A stretch of 64,000 nucleotides of DNA from Amphibalanus amphitrite. Its lineage: Eukaryota; Arthropoda; Thecostraca; Balanomorpha; Balanidae. The stretch's first letter is position 1; every line of letters starts with the position of its first letter. The notes below the pieces were generated by a model, which saw only the letters and a program-made list of their open reading frames with translations, did no database searches and was not told where the DNA came from. Location: contig NW_024882908.1 of assembly GCF_019059575.1 (NCBI RefSeq), positions 62,001-126,000 on the forward strand, in the 5' to 3' direction. Shown here one piece after another: positions 13,301-28,300 of the stretch. The position numbers were made by a program, and so were the translations under genes.

Positions 13301-16300
13301 GAATAAACACGGTTTGTCTCTTTTCAGTTCAGGGTAACTTCGCTACTTATTTTTCTTTGGACCAGTCGGCCGTTCAGCTCGATTTTATCCATCCCCATGC
13401 ACCACTAGCCGTCCGATGAGACTCACCTTTGGGCGGGTTGACGGCGATGCCCGATCTGTAGAGTCTCTCCTCGGTCCTCCAGTCGAGGTTTCTCACATAT
13501 GTGCGCGCTGTGAGAGCCACCAACAGCGCCACAGCCAGCGCGGTAACCAGCGCACGGCCTCGCCGGCCCAGTCTGGCTCTCACCGCCCGAAACCCGGCGG
13601 CTACCAGCAGGCAGTAGCCCATCGAGGGCACGTACAGCACCCGCTCCGCCACCACGAAGCCGACGTAGAAGAACAGGTTGGAGGCGGGCAGGAAGGGGAT
13701 GACTAGCAGCGCGGCCCCGAGTATCACAGCGTCCAGCTGGCCGCCGCCGCCGGCCGCCGACGCCGCCGACGACTCGGACTCGGCGTCGGAGCCGGCGGCG
13801 TCCTGGGTGCGCAGGTAGGAGCGCACGCGCTCTACGTAGTAACAGCGCCGGTCGGCCTGCAGTTGGGAGAGCACGGAGACCACCAGCGCGGCGGCGCCGG
13901 CGTACAGCGCCAGGGTGAGCAGGTTCCGCGGGTCGGAGAGGGACGTCACCAGCGGGATGGCGTCCATGGACCAGTCGAAGCTCAGCGTGCTGGGACAGAG
14001 CAGCAGGCCCAGGCTGACGGCTGGCAGGTGCAGGAAGGTGAGCGTGCGCACCAGCAGCGAGTCGCTGTCGGCGGCCGGGTTATCGGACGGAGAGAACTCG
14101 GGCGGCCGAGAGCCCATCACCAGCAGCCGGACCGAGAGCAGGACGGCCGACATGGCCACCAGCAGCGCGGGACCCTCCAGCACGCGCCGGTACCGCTGTA
14201 ACGACACGGGGCGAGCACACGGAGTCAGTGGAGGAACGGGTGACGAGAGAGGGGAGTGCCGTACAGAACAGAGAGAGAGGCAGAGAGGCAGAGGCAGCCT
14301 GCGGTAGTTGGTGAGATCATGCATGGGCTCCGTGAGGGCATTGATTGTCCGCAGTTCAGTGGTCATCATTCTTTTTTTTTTGTAAGAAGACGGCTGAGCT
14401 GGAGCTAGTAAGGATCAGTAGCGAAGAACACAGCACTGTACTTAGTGAAAACAGCTGTTGGTGCAAGATTCGTGAGATTCATCGGTTCTTTTACGGGGTG
14501 TTAGGAGACTGGAGAAACATGAGCATTTTCTACATGTATGCATGAAGTCATCAGAGCCCAACAGATCTCTGATGGAAACTAACAGCTGGGCATTTCAATG
14601 ATTTTCCCTTTATTTGCTCGTATAGGTAAGTCCACCATTCAATAGGCATTCCGATTGAATTCCGATTATACATATTGACGGTCAACCATTATTTTGATGT
14701 CATATGAAAAGCAGCCAGAATAAAAGCTTTGTTTTGTTTAGCAGCCCAAGAGACAGTTTTTTATTCAGTTGAGCGTCTGCCCTCCGAGCTGAACAGTGAG
14801 CAGTTTCCGGGGTGTTTAGAGTTCAGGTCGCAGTATCCCTGACAGCGTCAGGTGAACTGAGTGACCCCCGGAGGAGCTTTGTTCACGTGTGACTCGGTCA
14901 TGAGTTGGCTGCACCAGCTATACACGCCCTATCGATGGCTGTATCATACGACAGGACACGTGCTTTAGAGTACCGTGCAAACACAAGAGCGCTTCTGTTT
15001 GACCGATTCATCAGGCCTGTGTGCATACATAAGCTGAGCAAGCGGTATCCGATCGAATGCAAACGCTTGAATGGGAAATAGGTGGTATGATTCTAAGCAA
15101 CTGAAGAATGAAGAGCAATTCAGATAATCCTTATGCTCGCGCGGGGAATTTTTCAGCAATAAAGTACGCAACCATCGACCCGAAATGTTGAAATATAGAC
15201 ATTAGCATAAGTAAGGGTTCAAGAGCTGGCAGCAAAGATGTTATCAGCCCTTCACTAAACATAGACTTGTCAAATATCATCAAATATTATAAGGCGCTCA
15301 GGGTTATGAGAATGATGAGCGCAGCCGAAACATCCGGTGGACCGTTTAACAATGCGGCGTCTCCCGATTGTGATTGATACGAGCGGCAGTGAAAAAATGG
15401 CCGTAGATTATACTGCTCCGTCAGTTTTACGAGGGTGTCTGGCGGCCGGCGGCACCCCTTTCACCACCGCGTCACTCCCCATATGTATCAATACCAGCCT
15501 CGCAAAAGGCATCAAGTAGCACTATGCAGCTTTTACGAGCGCGCTGAAGGTGCAACAGTAGTTAAGCATCGATGATAGATGACCGGCATCCCAGTGATGT
15601 ATTTTTCATACCTCGGCGCGACCGTATCTCGGCACGACACCTGCCCAAATCGCCGGCGACATCGCGCTCCCTCGGCACTCGGCCGGCCGCTGCAGCGCGC
15701 CGCGGCTCGCCGCAGTGCGCCGCCGATCGCCGCCGAGCCAGAAGCGGCGCGGAAGGCCGACGTCATCCATCACGGCTTTGCGGTAGAATATCATGAATAG
15801 CGCGGCCGAGCGGGGCCGGTCGGCCCGCCGCCGCCGCCGCCGCCGGCGGGGCGACACCATCGGTGTGAGATCGCCGCCGCCGCGCCGCGTCCGTCATCGC
15901 GCCATCGGCGTGACGGTGTGACGGTGTCGCCTGTCAGCCGTCTCCGTCGGGCCGGACAGCGGCGCCGTGTCCCGGCCGTGTCCCGGCGCCATTAGGTGGC
16001 TGCAGGGGCCTTCTGAGGGCAGCCTGCCGCCCCTCCCCGCGCCCCATACAGACGGATGTCAGTCGCCCACAGTCCCGGGTTTCCCAGATAAGGTGTCGGC
16101 TTCGAACGGCGCGCCAAATATGGCTCCGAGATCGTCAGATGCGGGAGAGGGGTAAATTTATCCACTGAATATCAGCTGTCTATAAATACTGAACCCGCAC
16201 GAAAAAGTTATTTCGGGACCGGCTCATTCCCTATTTTTGCTGGGTCATTTTTCTAAGATTAAGTAAGCTCGGTAACGGTGTGTATTTCTTTTGCATATCA

Positions 16301-19300
16301 CAAGCTGCTTTTCAGAAAAAACTCTTTGATCTGTGATCCTAAGCAGCTTGACACTTTGCACGGAAGTCGGTACTCGTCAGGTGCGAACAATCTTGCGATT
16401 AACATGCAGGTATGTTGCATTATACCCTTCACTGGGACCTGACCGACGTCACTATAAAAAGGAGGCTTTTGTGTCGACTAGTTAATCATAGGAAACCCAA
16501 CGAATGGGACGTCAGCCCGTCCTTTTGATATGATCACAGCTACCTCCCGAGAAGGCTCAGCAGTTCAGTGACGCAATGGGACAATGTGCCCAGTCTGACC
16601 CTGAACACTCGGAACACAACATCGGTCCCAACTTCACCGGGCATCACGCACCCATAACCCGTCGTCATTCTCAGCCCAGAGGCCGCCATACGCCGCTAAT
16701 TTGATAAATGGTGTTCAGTCTCCGCGAGGTGATGGATGAGCTCGGCGACCTGTCGGTTTTGGAGGCATTCCTGGCCGCGAGTTTAAGACATTAACCATCT
16801 CGGCGCGGCCGGTGCCGAGCCGCGCACCTCGGCGCGCCGGGCGCTGTCAACACGCGGTGTCGCTCGTTTATTTTGTGTGCATTCCAGCCGGCATCAGCGC
16901 GCCGTGGTGCCTAATTGGGTATTTGCCGAGTGGCGAGGCGGTGCAGCCGACCAGCCGTGTGATGCGAGCGGCGATATGACATTTGATCGATTACCAACAA
17001 TGCAATTATACAGATAAGGCTGTCATTCAAACGAAACACAGAAGTAAAAACAGGTAACACTTCTCAATGAATGCATGTGATGTATGTGATGTTATGCTGC
17101 TTGGGACATTATCTATCTGATCAACACAAGTGAGCAAACGAATGACAAGGTGAAATGATTGCGATGCTTGGGCAAATTAGAATTAGCTTTGAAGCTTTCA
17201 TGAAGAATCAATAGGTGTCTATCCATTTTTAGCAGAATGAATAAATAAAATGAGCAGACAGCGCAAATGCCCATGAAAAGGAAATATAGAGCTATTAGTT
17301 ATTGCAGTAACTTTATGATGCATCTGTTACCGTTTAAAGTCGGGTTAACATCTGTTATCAGGCCCGGAAAGATTCCACCTGCCAGGCTCGTAACGAAATA
17401 ATTAAATAGTCTCGGTAGCCCCATCTTAAAATGTGGATTAAATGAACTAACAGTTGAAGCAAAAACAGAACTGCTACAATAAGAGTTGTTTGCAATGCAG
17501 ACACTCAATTAATATCTCGTAAACACACATTGCCACTAAGAGCTGGCTGTGAAATCATTAGGTATCAGAAAATGCAACCGGTCGTTTTGCGGGCAGACTT
17601 ACCGCTGAGAAGAGTTGTGAAAGATCTCTCGTGGTGAGTTTGTTGTATACTAGCAGGTCGTACACCACACAGACGCCCATGACTGTGATGCCGTGCTCCT
17701 TCGTGAGCATGGCAGCCGCAGCGAGCACAAAGCACGCCAACAGATGTCGCCAGTGTCGGGGTGGCGGCGGCAGTGGCGCCGCGTGGTGGTGACCTGACGC
17801 ACTTCCATTGCGCAGCGCGGGTCGCACGGCGTCGCGAGCGTCGCGCTGCCGCAGATATCGCCCGTACGCGGCGAAACTGAGAAGGAACAGGACTGCGGCG
17901 CCGACGTCGGCACGTCCCACCACGCCGGCCACCGCCTCCGTGTGCACGGGGTGCACGGCGAACAGCAGCGAGCCGAGCCAGGCGGCCGGCGAGCCGGCGC
18001 CCAGCAGCTGCGCGCACAGCTGGCCGAACAGGCCGCAGGCCAGGCAGTGCAGCAGCACGTTGACCAGGTGGTAGCCCCAGGGGTGGAGGCCGCCGGCCAG
18101 GTAGTTGAGCCGGAAACTGAGCACGGTGATGGGCCGGTAGGACTTGTGCGAGCCGCTGTGGCTGAGCGGCGTGCCCCAGAAGTCGTCCCGCAGCAGACTG
18201 GAGAGCGGCGTGCTCGGCAGGATGTCCGGGTTGGTCTTGATCGCTCGGCTGGGAACACAGATGGAGAGACGGGTCAGACATGGAGACTCATAGGGGGAGC
18301 GTCACTTCGAACGTTTGGCCTCAGGCTCCCATTGAGTTCTGAGAACAATTTAGCGACAAGACTTGTTCGAAGCATTGTATTTGGTGCCCTCGGGAGAAAT
18401 CATTCTACATGGCTATAGGAACGTTACAATTACGGTTAAAATAGCATCAACACACCGTGAGAAAATGTCAGGGAAGGAACGTTCGGCAGAGCTGGATGGA
18501 GCCGTGCACTGTACTCAAAGCAGCTCCGAAAGGCACTTAGTGGTTGCGGCACCATCTGAACGGCTCGGCGAAACAATAAGCTGCCGTCTGCTGCAGCTCC
18601 TAATCAGCACCATGGGCCGACTAATGTCAGAGACGAGCCCGCTAAGTACGGCCGTCGTGTTTCGCCATTCGTCACACACCGATCTCAAATCGGCAACGGC
18701 TCCCGGAATTAACCGTTCCCAGAAGGAGTCCGCTCGTGGCGCCCCGGTGCCGTGTTGCGCCGGCCTAAACGGCCGTAAACCGCCCGTTACGGCGGCCAAA
18801 TGTCCCCCGCCAAGCCCCGATCAAAGCTGGTCGGGGTTCGTAAAGTCGGCGGCCTTATTTGGTCCCATACGTCTCATTTCACACTAATTTCGCATAGCTG
18901 AGTGATGGCCGCGCGCAGAATGTGCAATTTGGCGAGTGGGGATGCTTGTTGAGCTGGAGGAATAATGCGTTTCGAAAGTATACGTCATTTATTGTGGTTT
19001 CCCGAAGGATAAATGAGTGGATAATTATTGAGCAGTCAATTGTCATTGCTTCTAGTCAGCTTCTCCTTAAATCGATGAGCACAGCACCTGATAATTTGCT
19101 TCATTGTCCTAACTTTCATGGACATGATGCAGACAGTGTTATCTATTTTAGAGTACCTGAATGAGTTCATCCGTCAAAAGGGCGACTCCGATAAATATGT
19201 ATTTTAAAACCACGCACCGTCATCGACGATTTATGGGAAAGCTGACACTCGGCACAGTACGATAGTTAAGTAGTTAAGTACCTACCTACTACATAGTGTC

Positions 19301-22300
19301 ATATTCGACGCATTGTTGACGTTGGCCGCACCGATCATGCCATATCAGCCAACCCGTCCGTTGGCATTCTAGCCTGGCGACTCTGTGCTGCGACTATACA
19401 GCTCCCCTTGTGACGGACCATGCGACATCGTGCGACCAGGCGCCCCCCTCCCCCGCGTGACAGTCCTTGTCACAGCCCCTCTGTGACGGTCGTGTCACAC
19501 GCCCACGAGTAGCGATGATTAGTGGCCCTGTGTCGGTGGGCCAGCCGCCTCGGCGCTCACCGGTTCTCACGGGCGCGGCCATCTTGGCTGGCGAGGCAAT
19601 GACAGCTCTGCGAGTCGGGTTCACACGCCCCCGAGTTGGTGGGGGCGGCCGCAGCCCGCCGGCGGCTCGTCATTTGCGGTGACACGGCGCCGACAAATTG
19701 GCCCCTTCGATGACACACCGTGTCACCACTGCCGGCGTGGACACTCCGGGGAGGATAGAGAGGGTGGAGGAGCTCTGGATGTGTGTGAAAGTCGGGCTTC
19801 TCGAACAAGCTTTGGCTTCAGCTCTTCGATACAATACAGATATACCTAGCAGTTGAATTTTTAGTTGATTATTGAGACACCCGCATGTTATGAAACAAAA
19901 TGCATTTTAAATGTCTTATGATAAAGCCGCTTATTTTTTTACATTTACACGTAAACTCTTAAAGCTAAACGTCATACTTTTGATTAAAAGATACAACTGA
20001 ATTTCGAAAATGAACAAAAAAAGTAAATCATGATGGGCGGGATGACTGATTTGAACAAAAATGGCCTCTTTAACATAGGATAAAAGGCGTTATTCCTCAT
20101 ACTTTCATCATAAATATGGGCCCCTAAATGGGTAGCCTATACATCTACTAGAGTCGGAAATGGCCATGCCGCATTCATCGCAGCCCTTAAAAAGATCGCC
20201 TCGGGCGCGTATTTCACAGAGCTCCCGCTGACGTGGTAAACAAAACTGTTAGGTCGGTCCACTGCGGCCGATATCTCGCAGCCGCGGGCACCGTTCTGCG
20301 TATCAGCGAACATAATTGTTATTTTACGATACGGTAATAGTGGATAAATATAGCCGGGCCGATAAAACGCGCCGTCTCGCCTCCATGCAGCGATTAGAGC
20401 GTTTCCTGCGCGCTGCTGGGTAACGGTCACCGCGCGGCGGAACGGAGGCGAGCATCACTGGAGCAGGCGTCTCCATCAGACGGGGCAGACTGAGAAGCGC
20501 TGTCCGAACGGATTGAGCACGAGCATTGCTGTGTGTGACATAGTCAAAGCATTGCCAGTTACAGACGAACTGAGCAGGACTGTCGGCCACAGGCAGACTA
20601 AGCAGTGCTTTCGGTCACAGACGATTTTAGCAGCGCTGTCGATCTCAGGCGAATTGAGCAGTGCTGTCCGTGACGGGCACTCGCAGCCCTGCTGCATTTC
20701 CTGTGGGTTGGTCGAGGCCGCTGCCGTCGCCGAGACAGCCACCGAGTTACCCACGAGGGCCCGGGGTCGCACCCGACCGCCGACCGTCGGATGCCGGGGT
20801 GCCGACACGTCGGTACACAGTCGCTGATTTGCGGCAGCCGGCAGACGTTATGAGTTTCGTGAATTAATTACAGACATCCGTGCAGTCCTCGGCAACAGCG
20901 GAGAGTGGCGGCCGCCGGCGGCGGGGCGGCCGGCACGGCGCGGCACCGCCAGGCCGACCCGCACTGAGAATCCATCATCTAACTGGCAGTCTTCACGCGA
21001 CCGAACCCTAACGACCGGGGTTCACACAACGTCTGGCCTTGGTGAGCCGGTACCGGGGCGGGGTGTTCAGGGAACTCTGCCCCGGGCGCCAGCAGGGCCG
21101 GCCCCAGCGCCACACAGACGGCCAGCGTTTCGTGTCCCTGCACAATTATCATTTGGGACGGAAATTCGTCTGTCGGCAGTTCTGGAAGAGGCATGCAGTG
21201 CAACCACCGGGTGTTGTAAAAGTAATGATGCTGCACCCAGTCGTAAATTCGAGATCGAGTCGGTACGGGTGGCGAGGCAATGCGCGGATGTTGGCTCAGG
21301 AGAATGAACTGCACTGCCACTTATCCTAACCGCCGCCAACTCGAGAGAGGAGACCGCGTGCGGAAACTGCGCCAATTACAGCCGCATTTCATCACCGTCC
21401 GCGCCTCCGCTGCCACCAGCGCTGCCGCCGCCGCCGTCGTCTCCGAGAATCGGCGACGAGCAGCGGCGCGGAGCTGCAATTTGCGGCGCGGCGGTCGGCT
21501 TGCATGACGGCCTGCCATCGGCCATCGCCAGGCCGACCGCGCCGCGCCCATTACTCTCCATTATCAGAGGTTTCCCGACCTGGCGCTCAGCCGTCACGTG
21601 ACCTGCCGTTCAGCGCGTCACGTGACCCGGCCGGCCGGCATCACGTGACCTTCGGCCGACATCACGTGACCACCACCCGATCGGCGTGAAAATCGAAAAT
21701 GGACACATCGGTTACATCAAAGGGCCGGCTGTTGCGGCCGCCACCGCGGCGCGGCGGCTCAAAGCGCGGCGTGCAGCGGCGCGCTGGCGGCAGACATTGA
21801 GAGCGCGCCGGCTGATGGGGGTGTCGCCGGCGGAAGTCGACCTGCCGGCTCAGCAGCGGCCGGCAATGGCGCGTAATTGCAGTGTTTTCCGACGGGTAAG
21901 TGGGTGGCGTTTTTATTGCAGCCGCTCGGCATGTTTGTGTTTCCGACGGGGACAAAAACGAGACAAATTGGCGCGACACTGAGCCCGGGTGTCACCGCGC
22001 CGGCGAGAGGAAGGGGCTGAGAGGACGAGAGGCGCCGGGGAGAGGAGGCGGGAAAAGGGCAAGACGTCGAGGAGAAGAGAAAATCAAGATGGGCTATCGG
22101 AAAAGGAGCACCAGATACAGAGGACTTCAAAGAACTCCTGGAAGGCTCCAAGTACATTTCATTGAGACTTCGTGCAGCCTTGAGAGTAAGGGGCAGGAGA
22201 CGCTGAGAAGGCGGGGTTGAGGTCGGTGGAAGAGCTGTGTATATCGACGCCTGGATAGTCAGACTGACTTCTGTGTGAAGTCAGTGGCTGCGACGTTGAT

Positions 22301-25300
22301 GAGGAATCTTACATTTTTATGTACTCAAAATGGTAGTGTCTGTGGAGTGGGATATTACCTATAAGTTCTTATATATTTAGCCAGCAACAGCAACTATTTG
22401 AATTATGTAACACTTAGTTTGAGTGTGCGAGATGATTTGAAGTGATGAGCCCACCTTTTTCCGCCAGCACCCGCGCCTGCCCATGACCCACCCGGTCGGA
22501 GCCATTCCAGTGTCCTCTCCCCACCTGCCCAGTTCAGGAATCACCGGCATCCCTCCGGCATCACGTCCGCAATCGAGCGAGTGACACCACTCAAAACAGT
22601 TCATTCATGTCGGACCGGTCGGCTGTCACCATAACTCATCTGGGACGGGCGGGCGCCGCGGGCGGCGGGCATGACAGTTGACAGACCGCCACCCGCGCCG
22701 GCACGCCGCCGCCGCCGCCGCCGCCGTGGCCGCGGTGGCCGGGGCCACTTTATATGCGCTGCACCGGCGGCGGTGATCGACAGCAGCGGCGGATGGCGCG
22801 GCGCCGGCACCGCGCCGCGCCGCTCCATTGTCATCGGCGACCATCCATAGCGGTCAGCGATCGGCCGGCGGGCGCGCCTTTTTGTGCCGCTTTTTGCGCG
22901 CGCGCGCGGATCCCGCCGTAAGTGCAAACAAGCGTCCGCGGCGGCGACAGTGAACGCTGCGCTGAGCGACCGGTACGAACGGGAAGGCGCGACACAGACG
23001 ACGGCCGAGGCGGCGCGGGTCCGCCGCCTCTCCAGCGTACATTCCGAGCTCGGGGACGAGCTAATCCACACCGCAAACGAACCGGTGGCACCGGAACCCG
23101 AGACGCTGATTGGCCAGCTCGCGACCTTGACCTCAGCAAGGCCGTTGGCTGAGTGCAAGGTCGGCACAAGGTCGGTGTCGCGTCGTTCCGGGTCCGGCCG
23201 GCCTCAGTGACAACTGCAGCGGCCACCGCCGACCGTTCGCCGCCGCATCTACAATGCTAATACCAACCAGTGAGCGCCATTATCACGACTCGGCCCGATC
23301 GAATCCAGTCGGGTCCGATCGGATCCAGCCGGGCCCGATCGGATCCAGCCGGATCGGATCCCGAACCGGACTCTGACCGAGTTTAACCCTGCCTGTGGGT
23401 ACTGATCCCCTGCGTGCCATCTGGGGAGCGGGACGCTCACCCACCGCCCGGGCGTGGGTTCGGAGCCGCCGTGGGCCACGCCGCTGAGACCGCACCACCG
23501 GCGGCGGTCTGCACAGTTCGAGGAAACGCCGGTCCGCTCGGCTCTGCAGCAGCCGCGCCAGGCGTGACTGACAGCGGTAAGCAGCCGATCGGCCGGGCGG
23601 CGGCCGGAGACTGCAACGCCTGGCCGTCAGCGACCGGCGACTGCAGCCAAACATAGATGGATAACACCGCGCCCGAGAGGTGTGCGGCCGGGGGGGGGGG
23701 GGCTATCGCCCACTGCACAGGTGGGGAGGGGAGGGGAGGGGGAATGCAATGTCCGCTCTGCAGGGTGGTTTGAGGGTGAGATGGTCAGCTGGTAACGTGT
23801 CTTTATTGCAATTTCGATCATATCTAGATATATCTTTTATCCTTTATGAAATGGACAAAAAGAGGTTGTAGATAAACAGCTCAGCCTGTTGTCACATCAG
23901 TTGCAGTTCCAACCTTTTGCCACAGCAAAAGGTTATAGATGTATCATTTTCTAGAGCACAACAATTCAATGCAACACCAAGAAACAAAAGTGACGTAAGA
24001 TTAAGCCCGTCACCCGATTCGGGTTATGCAGTGCCGCCCATATTGGCACGCCGCTATCGCGGTGATGACGTGCCACTGCTGCCCGTGCCGTCCGCGCCTA
24101 TCACACACAAATGTATTCATTCATAGCCCATTCAGTCGTGTCCGGTACCGTCTAACGGCACAGTGGGGAGTGGGCGAGGGAAGGGGGCTAAGGTCGGCCT
24201 CACAGACCTCGACCCTGACCGTGACCGTGCGGCTCAGCAGCGCCGGTCGAATGACGCACCCGGGCGAAAAGAACCTAACTGCCGTCCGGCTAACCGGTCC
24301 CAGCCCCCCCCCCCCCCAGCCCCCGCAGTGGGATGCCAAGATGAGCGGCGATAAACGCCGTGCCGGCCTCCGGAAGGTGTTAGCGTGCAATAAAAACGTC
24401 ATACGCGATATAAGCCAGCAGCGCGAGTGACAACAGATATTACGCCGCCGGATAGACAGACGACTCCATTAGGAAGCGGGATAATTTGCCACCCGAGCGG
24501 CCCCCAACAGGATTAGGCGGGGTTCAGGCGGCATTTGAAACGCTCCAGGAAACACGGAGGGGAGGCGTAAGGCGGTAGTCTGATTGTTTCACGCCGTGTC
24601 GACTGGGGCAATACCGGACAGGTAAATTGACAGCAGTCTACACTTTGTCTCTATTGTGCAAACATCATTACAGCAGCCAGTTATCAGGAGTCATACAGAG
24701 GTGCCGAAATGAGCACTTAATGACTGTGTTGCGGCTGACGGCGGCACTGGCGGATGATATTGGCACAGGAGTCTGACGTTGGACTAGGCGGCTGATATTA
24801 GTGCTAAGCGGCTGATATTGTAATGGTCGTTTGATATGGGTACCGCGGCGGCTGATATTGAACTGGTCGACTGACGTTAGCTCTGGGTGGGTGACGTTGG
24901 CACTCGGGCGGCTGACGTTAACACTGACTGACTGACGTTAGGTAGCACTGTGCGGCTGACGGTGGCACTGGGCCGGCACAGAGGCGGTCGCGGGCCGCGT
25001 ATATCGCGCCCGGCGCGAGCCAGCGACGTTTACGATCGGCCACCGAGCGGCTGCACAAAAAGCGTCCGGCCTCATCATGGACAATAAACAGGGCCATCGC
25101 TCCATCCGGGCGCCGGGCGAGCTATTTTAATCGGCGCTCTGCGGACCGCCGGCCGGTCGACGGGCGTTCCCCGAAGAGCGCGCCGGTGCCGGCGGCGGCT
25201 CGCCAGCACCTCTCCGCACCGCTCCTCGGACACCGCACAAAAACCGGCTCCTCAGCCGCGCCGAGCGCCGCCCGGCAGGACCGCGTGCGCTCCGCGGATA

Positions 25301-28300
25301 TATCGGGAAAAAATACACACCACCTGCCGCGCACCGGCGCACGTTTCGACACCTCTGCAACATACATCAAAACACGGCATATTTCCGAGATTGAATTCGC
25401 GCGGACGGGTATAAACACGTCATCCACAGAGGTGCACTGCCTCCATATACGCATAATTTGTGACGAAATCAGTGCTACCATTTGTCAGTGACTCAGTTCG
25501 CTCGCTTGGGCCTGTCGGGTTTTCTCCGTCTGTGAGGGAGCTCGGCTGAGTCTCCACAGCCGCCAGTCTCCGGCCGGCCGGCGGTCTCCGGTCTGAAGTG
25601 CAGCACCGCAGGTGTGGCCCAGCGCCGAGCACAGGTGTGGCTTGCAATCAGCACCGGCAGGGTTTTTGTTTAACTAATTGAGGGGTCACCGCCCATCTAG
25701 TCGAATTAGATATTAGTGTGGCACTTAAATTGCATTCCCGAGCTGAGAAAGGGGCGGAGCGCTTCGCAATGGTTGATAAAAGCATATCATGATATCAGAA
25801 AGGATTGCAGTCAGATAATGATTGCAGCACGATTTCCTGCTCAGTATCGTCGCTGTCGCAGCACCACACACGCACTCATCTCAGCAATCACCGCCGATCT
25901 CATCTGACACCTTCCCAGCTGCCGTCTCCCCCACTCTCCCCGCCCGCTTCTCCCCCGCTCTGGTGGGCATTCTCGTGCACCTCCTCTCGCTGCAGCCCGC
26001 TCTGCCCAGTACGTGAGGTGGCCCGGTAAAAAGCCCGGCGCGGCCGGCCGCGGTGGCCGCCGGCTAGACGACCGGCCGCCACTATCATTTCTCCAGCACC
26101 GTGTAATTTGGCCGACCGGAGCGGCGCGCCGCAGCGGCCGGCCCCGCTCCGCCGCACCGCGCCGGGTGGGATACCGCCGCAGATGCGCCGCAGCACGCCG
26201 CAGATGCGCCACGATCGGCCGCACATGTGCCGGGCTCGGTCAGCCGCGTCAGATGCAGAGTCCGGAGCCAACAGGCCGGGGCCGGGCGGTGGCGATGGTT
26301 TCAGTACGAAAATACTAAGGTATAAGCCTTATAATGTCTTCTTGAAGATCTCAATGTGCTGGCCTACATAATGTTTCCTCAGAGACTATCATCCATAAGA
26401 CGCTATTGATAGTGCACTTAATATCGTGGGCGCGACATAAAGTTCAAATATCTTCACCGCCATGCATTGAACTCTGACGAAGTGAATCCGGTGGATTTGA
26501 CCATATCTGGCTGGAGTTGATGTTTATCTTGGTAGATCTGCGTGACGGGATATCAGTCAGATCAGCACCTCCGCTCGATCTGAGCACGTGGCGGAGGTGC
26601 CACTCCACAGCGGAAAGCACAGCGCGCACCTGTACAGTACACACGCCGGACCGCCACGTGGCTCTCTGGCTCGGCCGAAGCTCGGCGAGCGCGGCCGGTG
26701 CCGCTCTGCACACGGCCCGCCGTCCGATGATTCATGTAATTGCAGCGTTAGTTAGTCCGGCCATCTGTGATAAGATCGCGGCGGGTGCGCGCAGCCGACC
26801 GGCCGCCGATGGTCGACCCCAGATAACCCGGTGACCGACCGGTGCGCACGGCCAGGACACGAGTCTCCGCTCGGTAAATACGGGATGGCAGAGTACCGTC
26901 ACTGGTAGCTTCATCAAGTGATGACATGTGCCGTTAGCGGGCAGTAAACACAGCTGATTGCTCGTGAAAACCAACGGCCAGCCCAGAGTCAAGCTGTCAA
27001 GATATTATCGCCGAGGCGTTTAATATCCCGGGTGCTAACTATTGAAATTAACTGGCTCCACCCAGTGATATAAGGCGTCCGGTGCCCAGAGTGTCGGCTC
27101 CTTGGGCGAACGCTCGGCGTCGTGTCCCCACATCAGCGACACTGTGCCCACGATACATTCCCAGCCCTCCTGACATCCGCAGTTGTTCTGCCGACGCGAA
27201 CGGCCGTTCGGCTGATGTGAACGGCCGTTCGGCTGATGTGCGAGCCGTTACAGTGACGTCCACGGCCATTGTTCTAACAATAACGAGCGCTTCTCTGACG
27301 GCTAAGGCCGTTGGCCGGCCGCGGTGCGCCGTTTCTCTGATGTGCACGCCCCAGCACCGCCCCGGTCTCGCCGCGGCCGCTCCAGCCGCCGCCGAGGCTC
27401 GGATAAATTGATCCACCGGGCGGGCGGCGGACGCCGGCCGGCGCACGGACCGAGGAGCGCGACGAGCGCCCTGCTTCCGGGACAGTTCACCACTCGAGCA
27501 CGCAGTGAGGGGCGGGCCGACAGCCGGTCCCGCACGGAGCCCATTTTGTCGCGCATGTGACACCGGCGAGCGCGTGACACTGGCGGCGGGCGGCCGTCTC
27601 CGATTGGCACACGGCGCGGGCCGTTCCCAGCGCCGGCCGACCCCCATTGTCGGCGGCGGCGGCGGTACAAAGGACGTGCCGCCCCGGCCGCGGGCGGCGG
27701 CGGCGGCGACACGGCGCGCCCGCGGCCGCCGCCGCCCCAGCTACTCCCGTATGATTTTATATGGCGCCTTTTGTTGGCGGCGCGGCGGCGCGGCGCGGCG
27801 TGGTGTGGCGCGCTGGGCCAGTTGTGCCGCATCACGGCGAGGTGCACGCTGCAAGCCCCGAGCGGGCCGCCACCGGACGACCTTCCGCCCGCCGGCCGGC
27901 CGACTACGACAAAACACTGGTAACGACAGGGTGGCGAATGATATATGTTCTCAGATTATGGCATATGCCGGTCAGAAATGATCAGGTGGCGGCCAGCGGT
28001 GGGCGGCGGCAGCGGCCGCGCACCGCCAGCAAAAACAGGGCCGGACGGCTGGACGGCCGGCAGGGCGGCGGGCGGCGGAGAGCAGGCGGTGGGCTGGGCG
28101 GTGGCCGCCCGATCGACTTCTCCCGCCAGGGAGGTGACCGCGCGGCGGCGGGCAGTGACGGCAGACGACGCTGTCCCGACATGGCCCGCATAAATCACTC
28201 GCGAGAGCACTCTGTAATAATGCTGCATGATTAACGAGCGCCGGTAACCGCCCGCGGCAGCTAATGTCCGCTCGGTCATTACGGAGCGGTGAGGCGAGGA

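Noticed and set aside
14196..14369. Extension of the exon-3 frame upstream to an ATG at 14369
   Set aside because: The TTACAG acceptor at 14196 joins exon 2 in phase and matches the family. The extra residues have no counterpart.
17565..18281. A 238-codon open frame overlapping TMTC2 exon 2 in another frame
   Set aside because: It is a GC-rich shadow. Only the exon-2 frame gives family motifs and fits the splice phases.
22601..23226. Several long minus- and plus-strand frames (up to 188 codons)
   Set aside because: The block is extremely GC-rich and frames are open on both strands. The proteins are Arg/Ala/Pro-rich with no domain.
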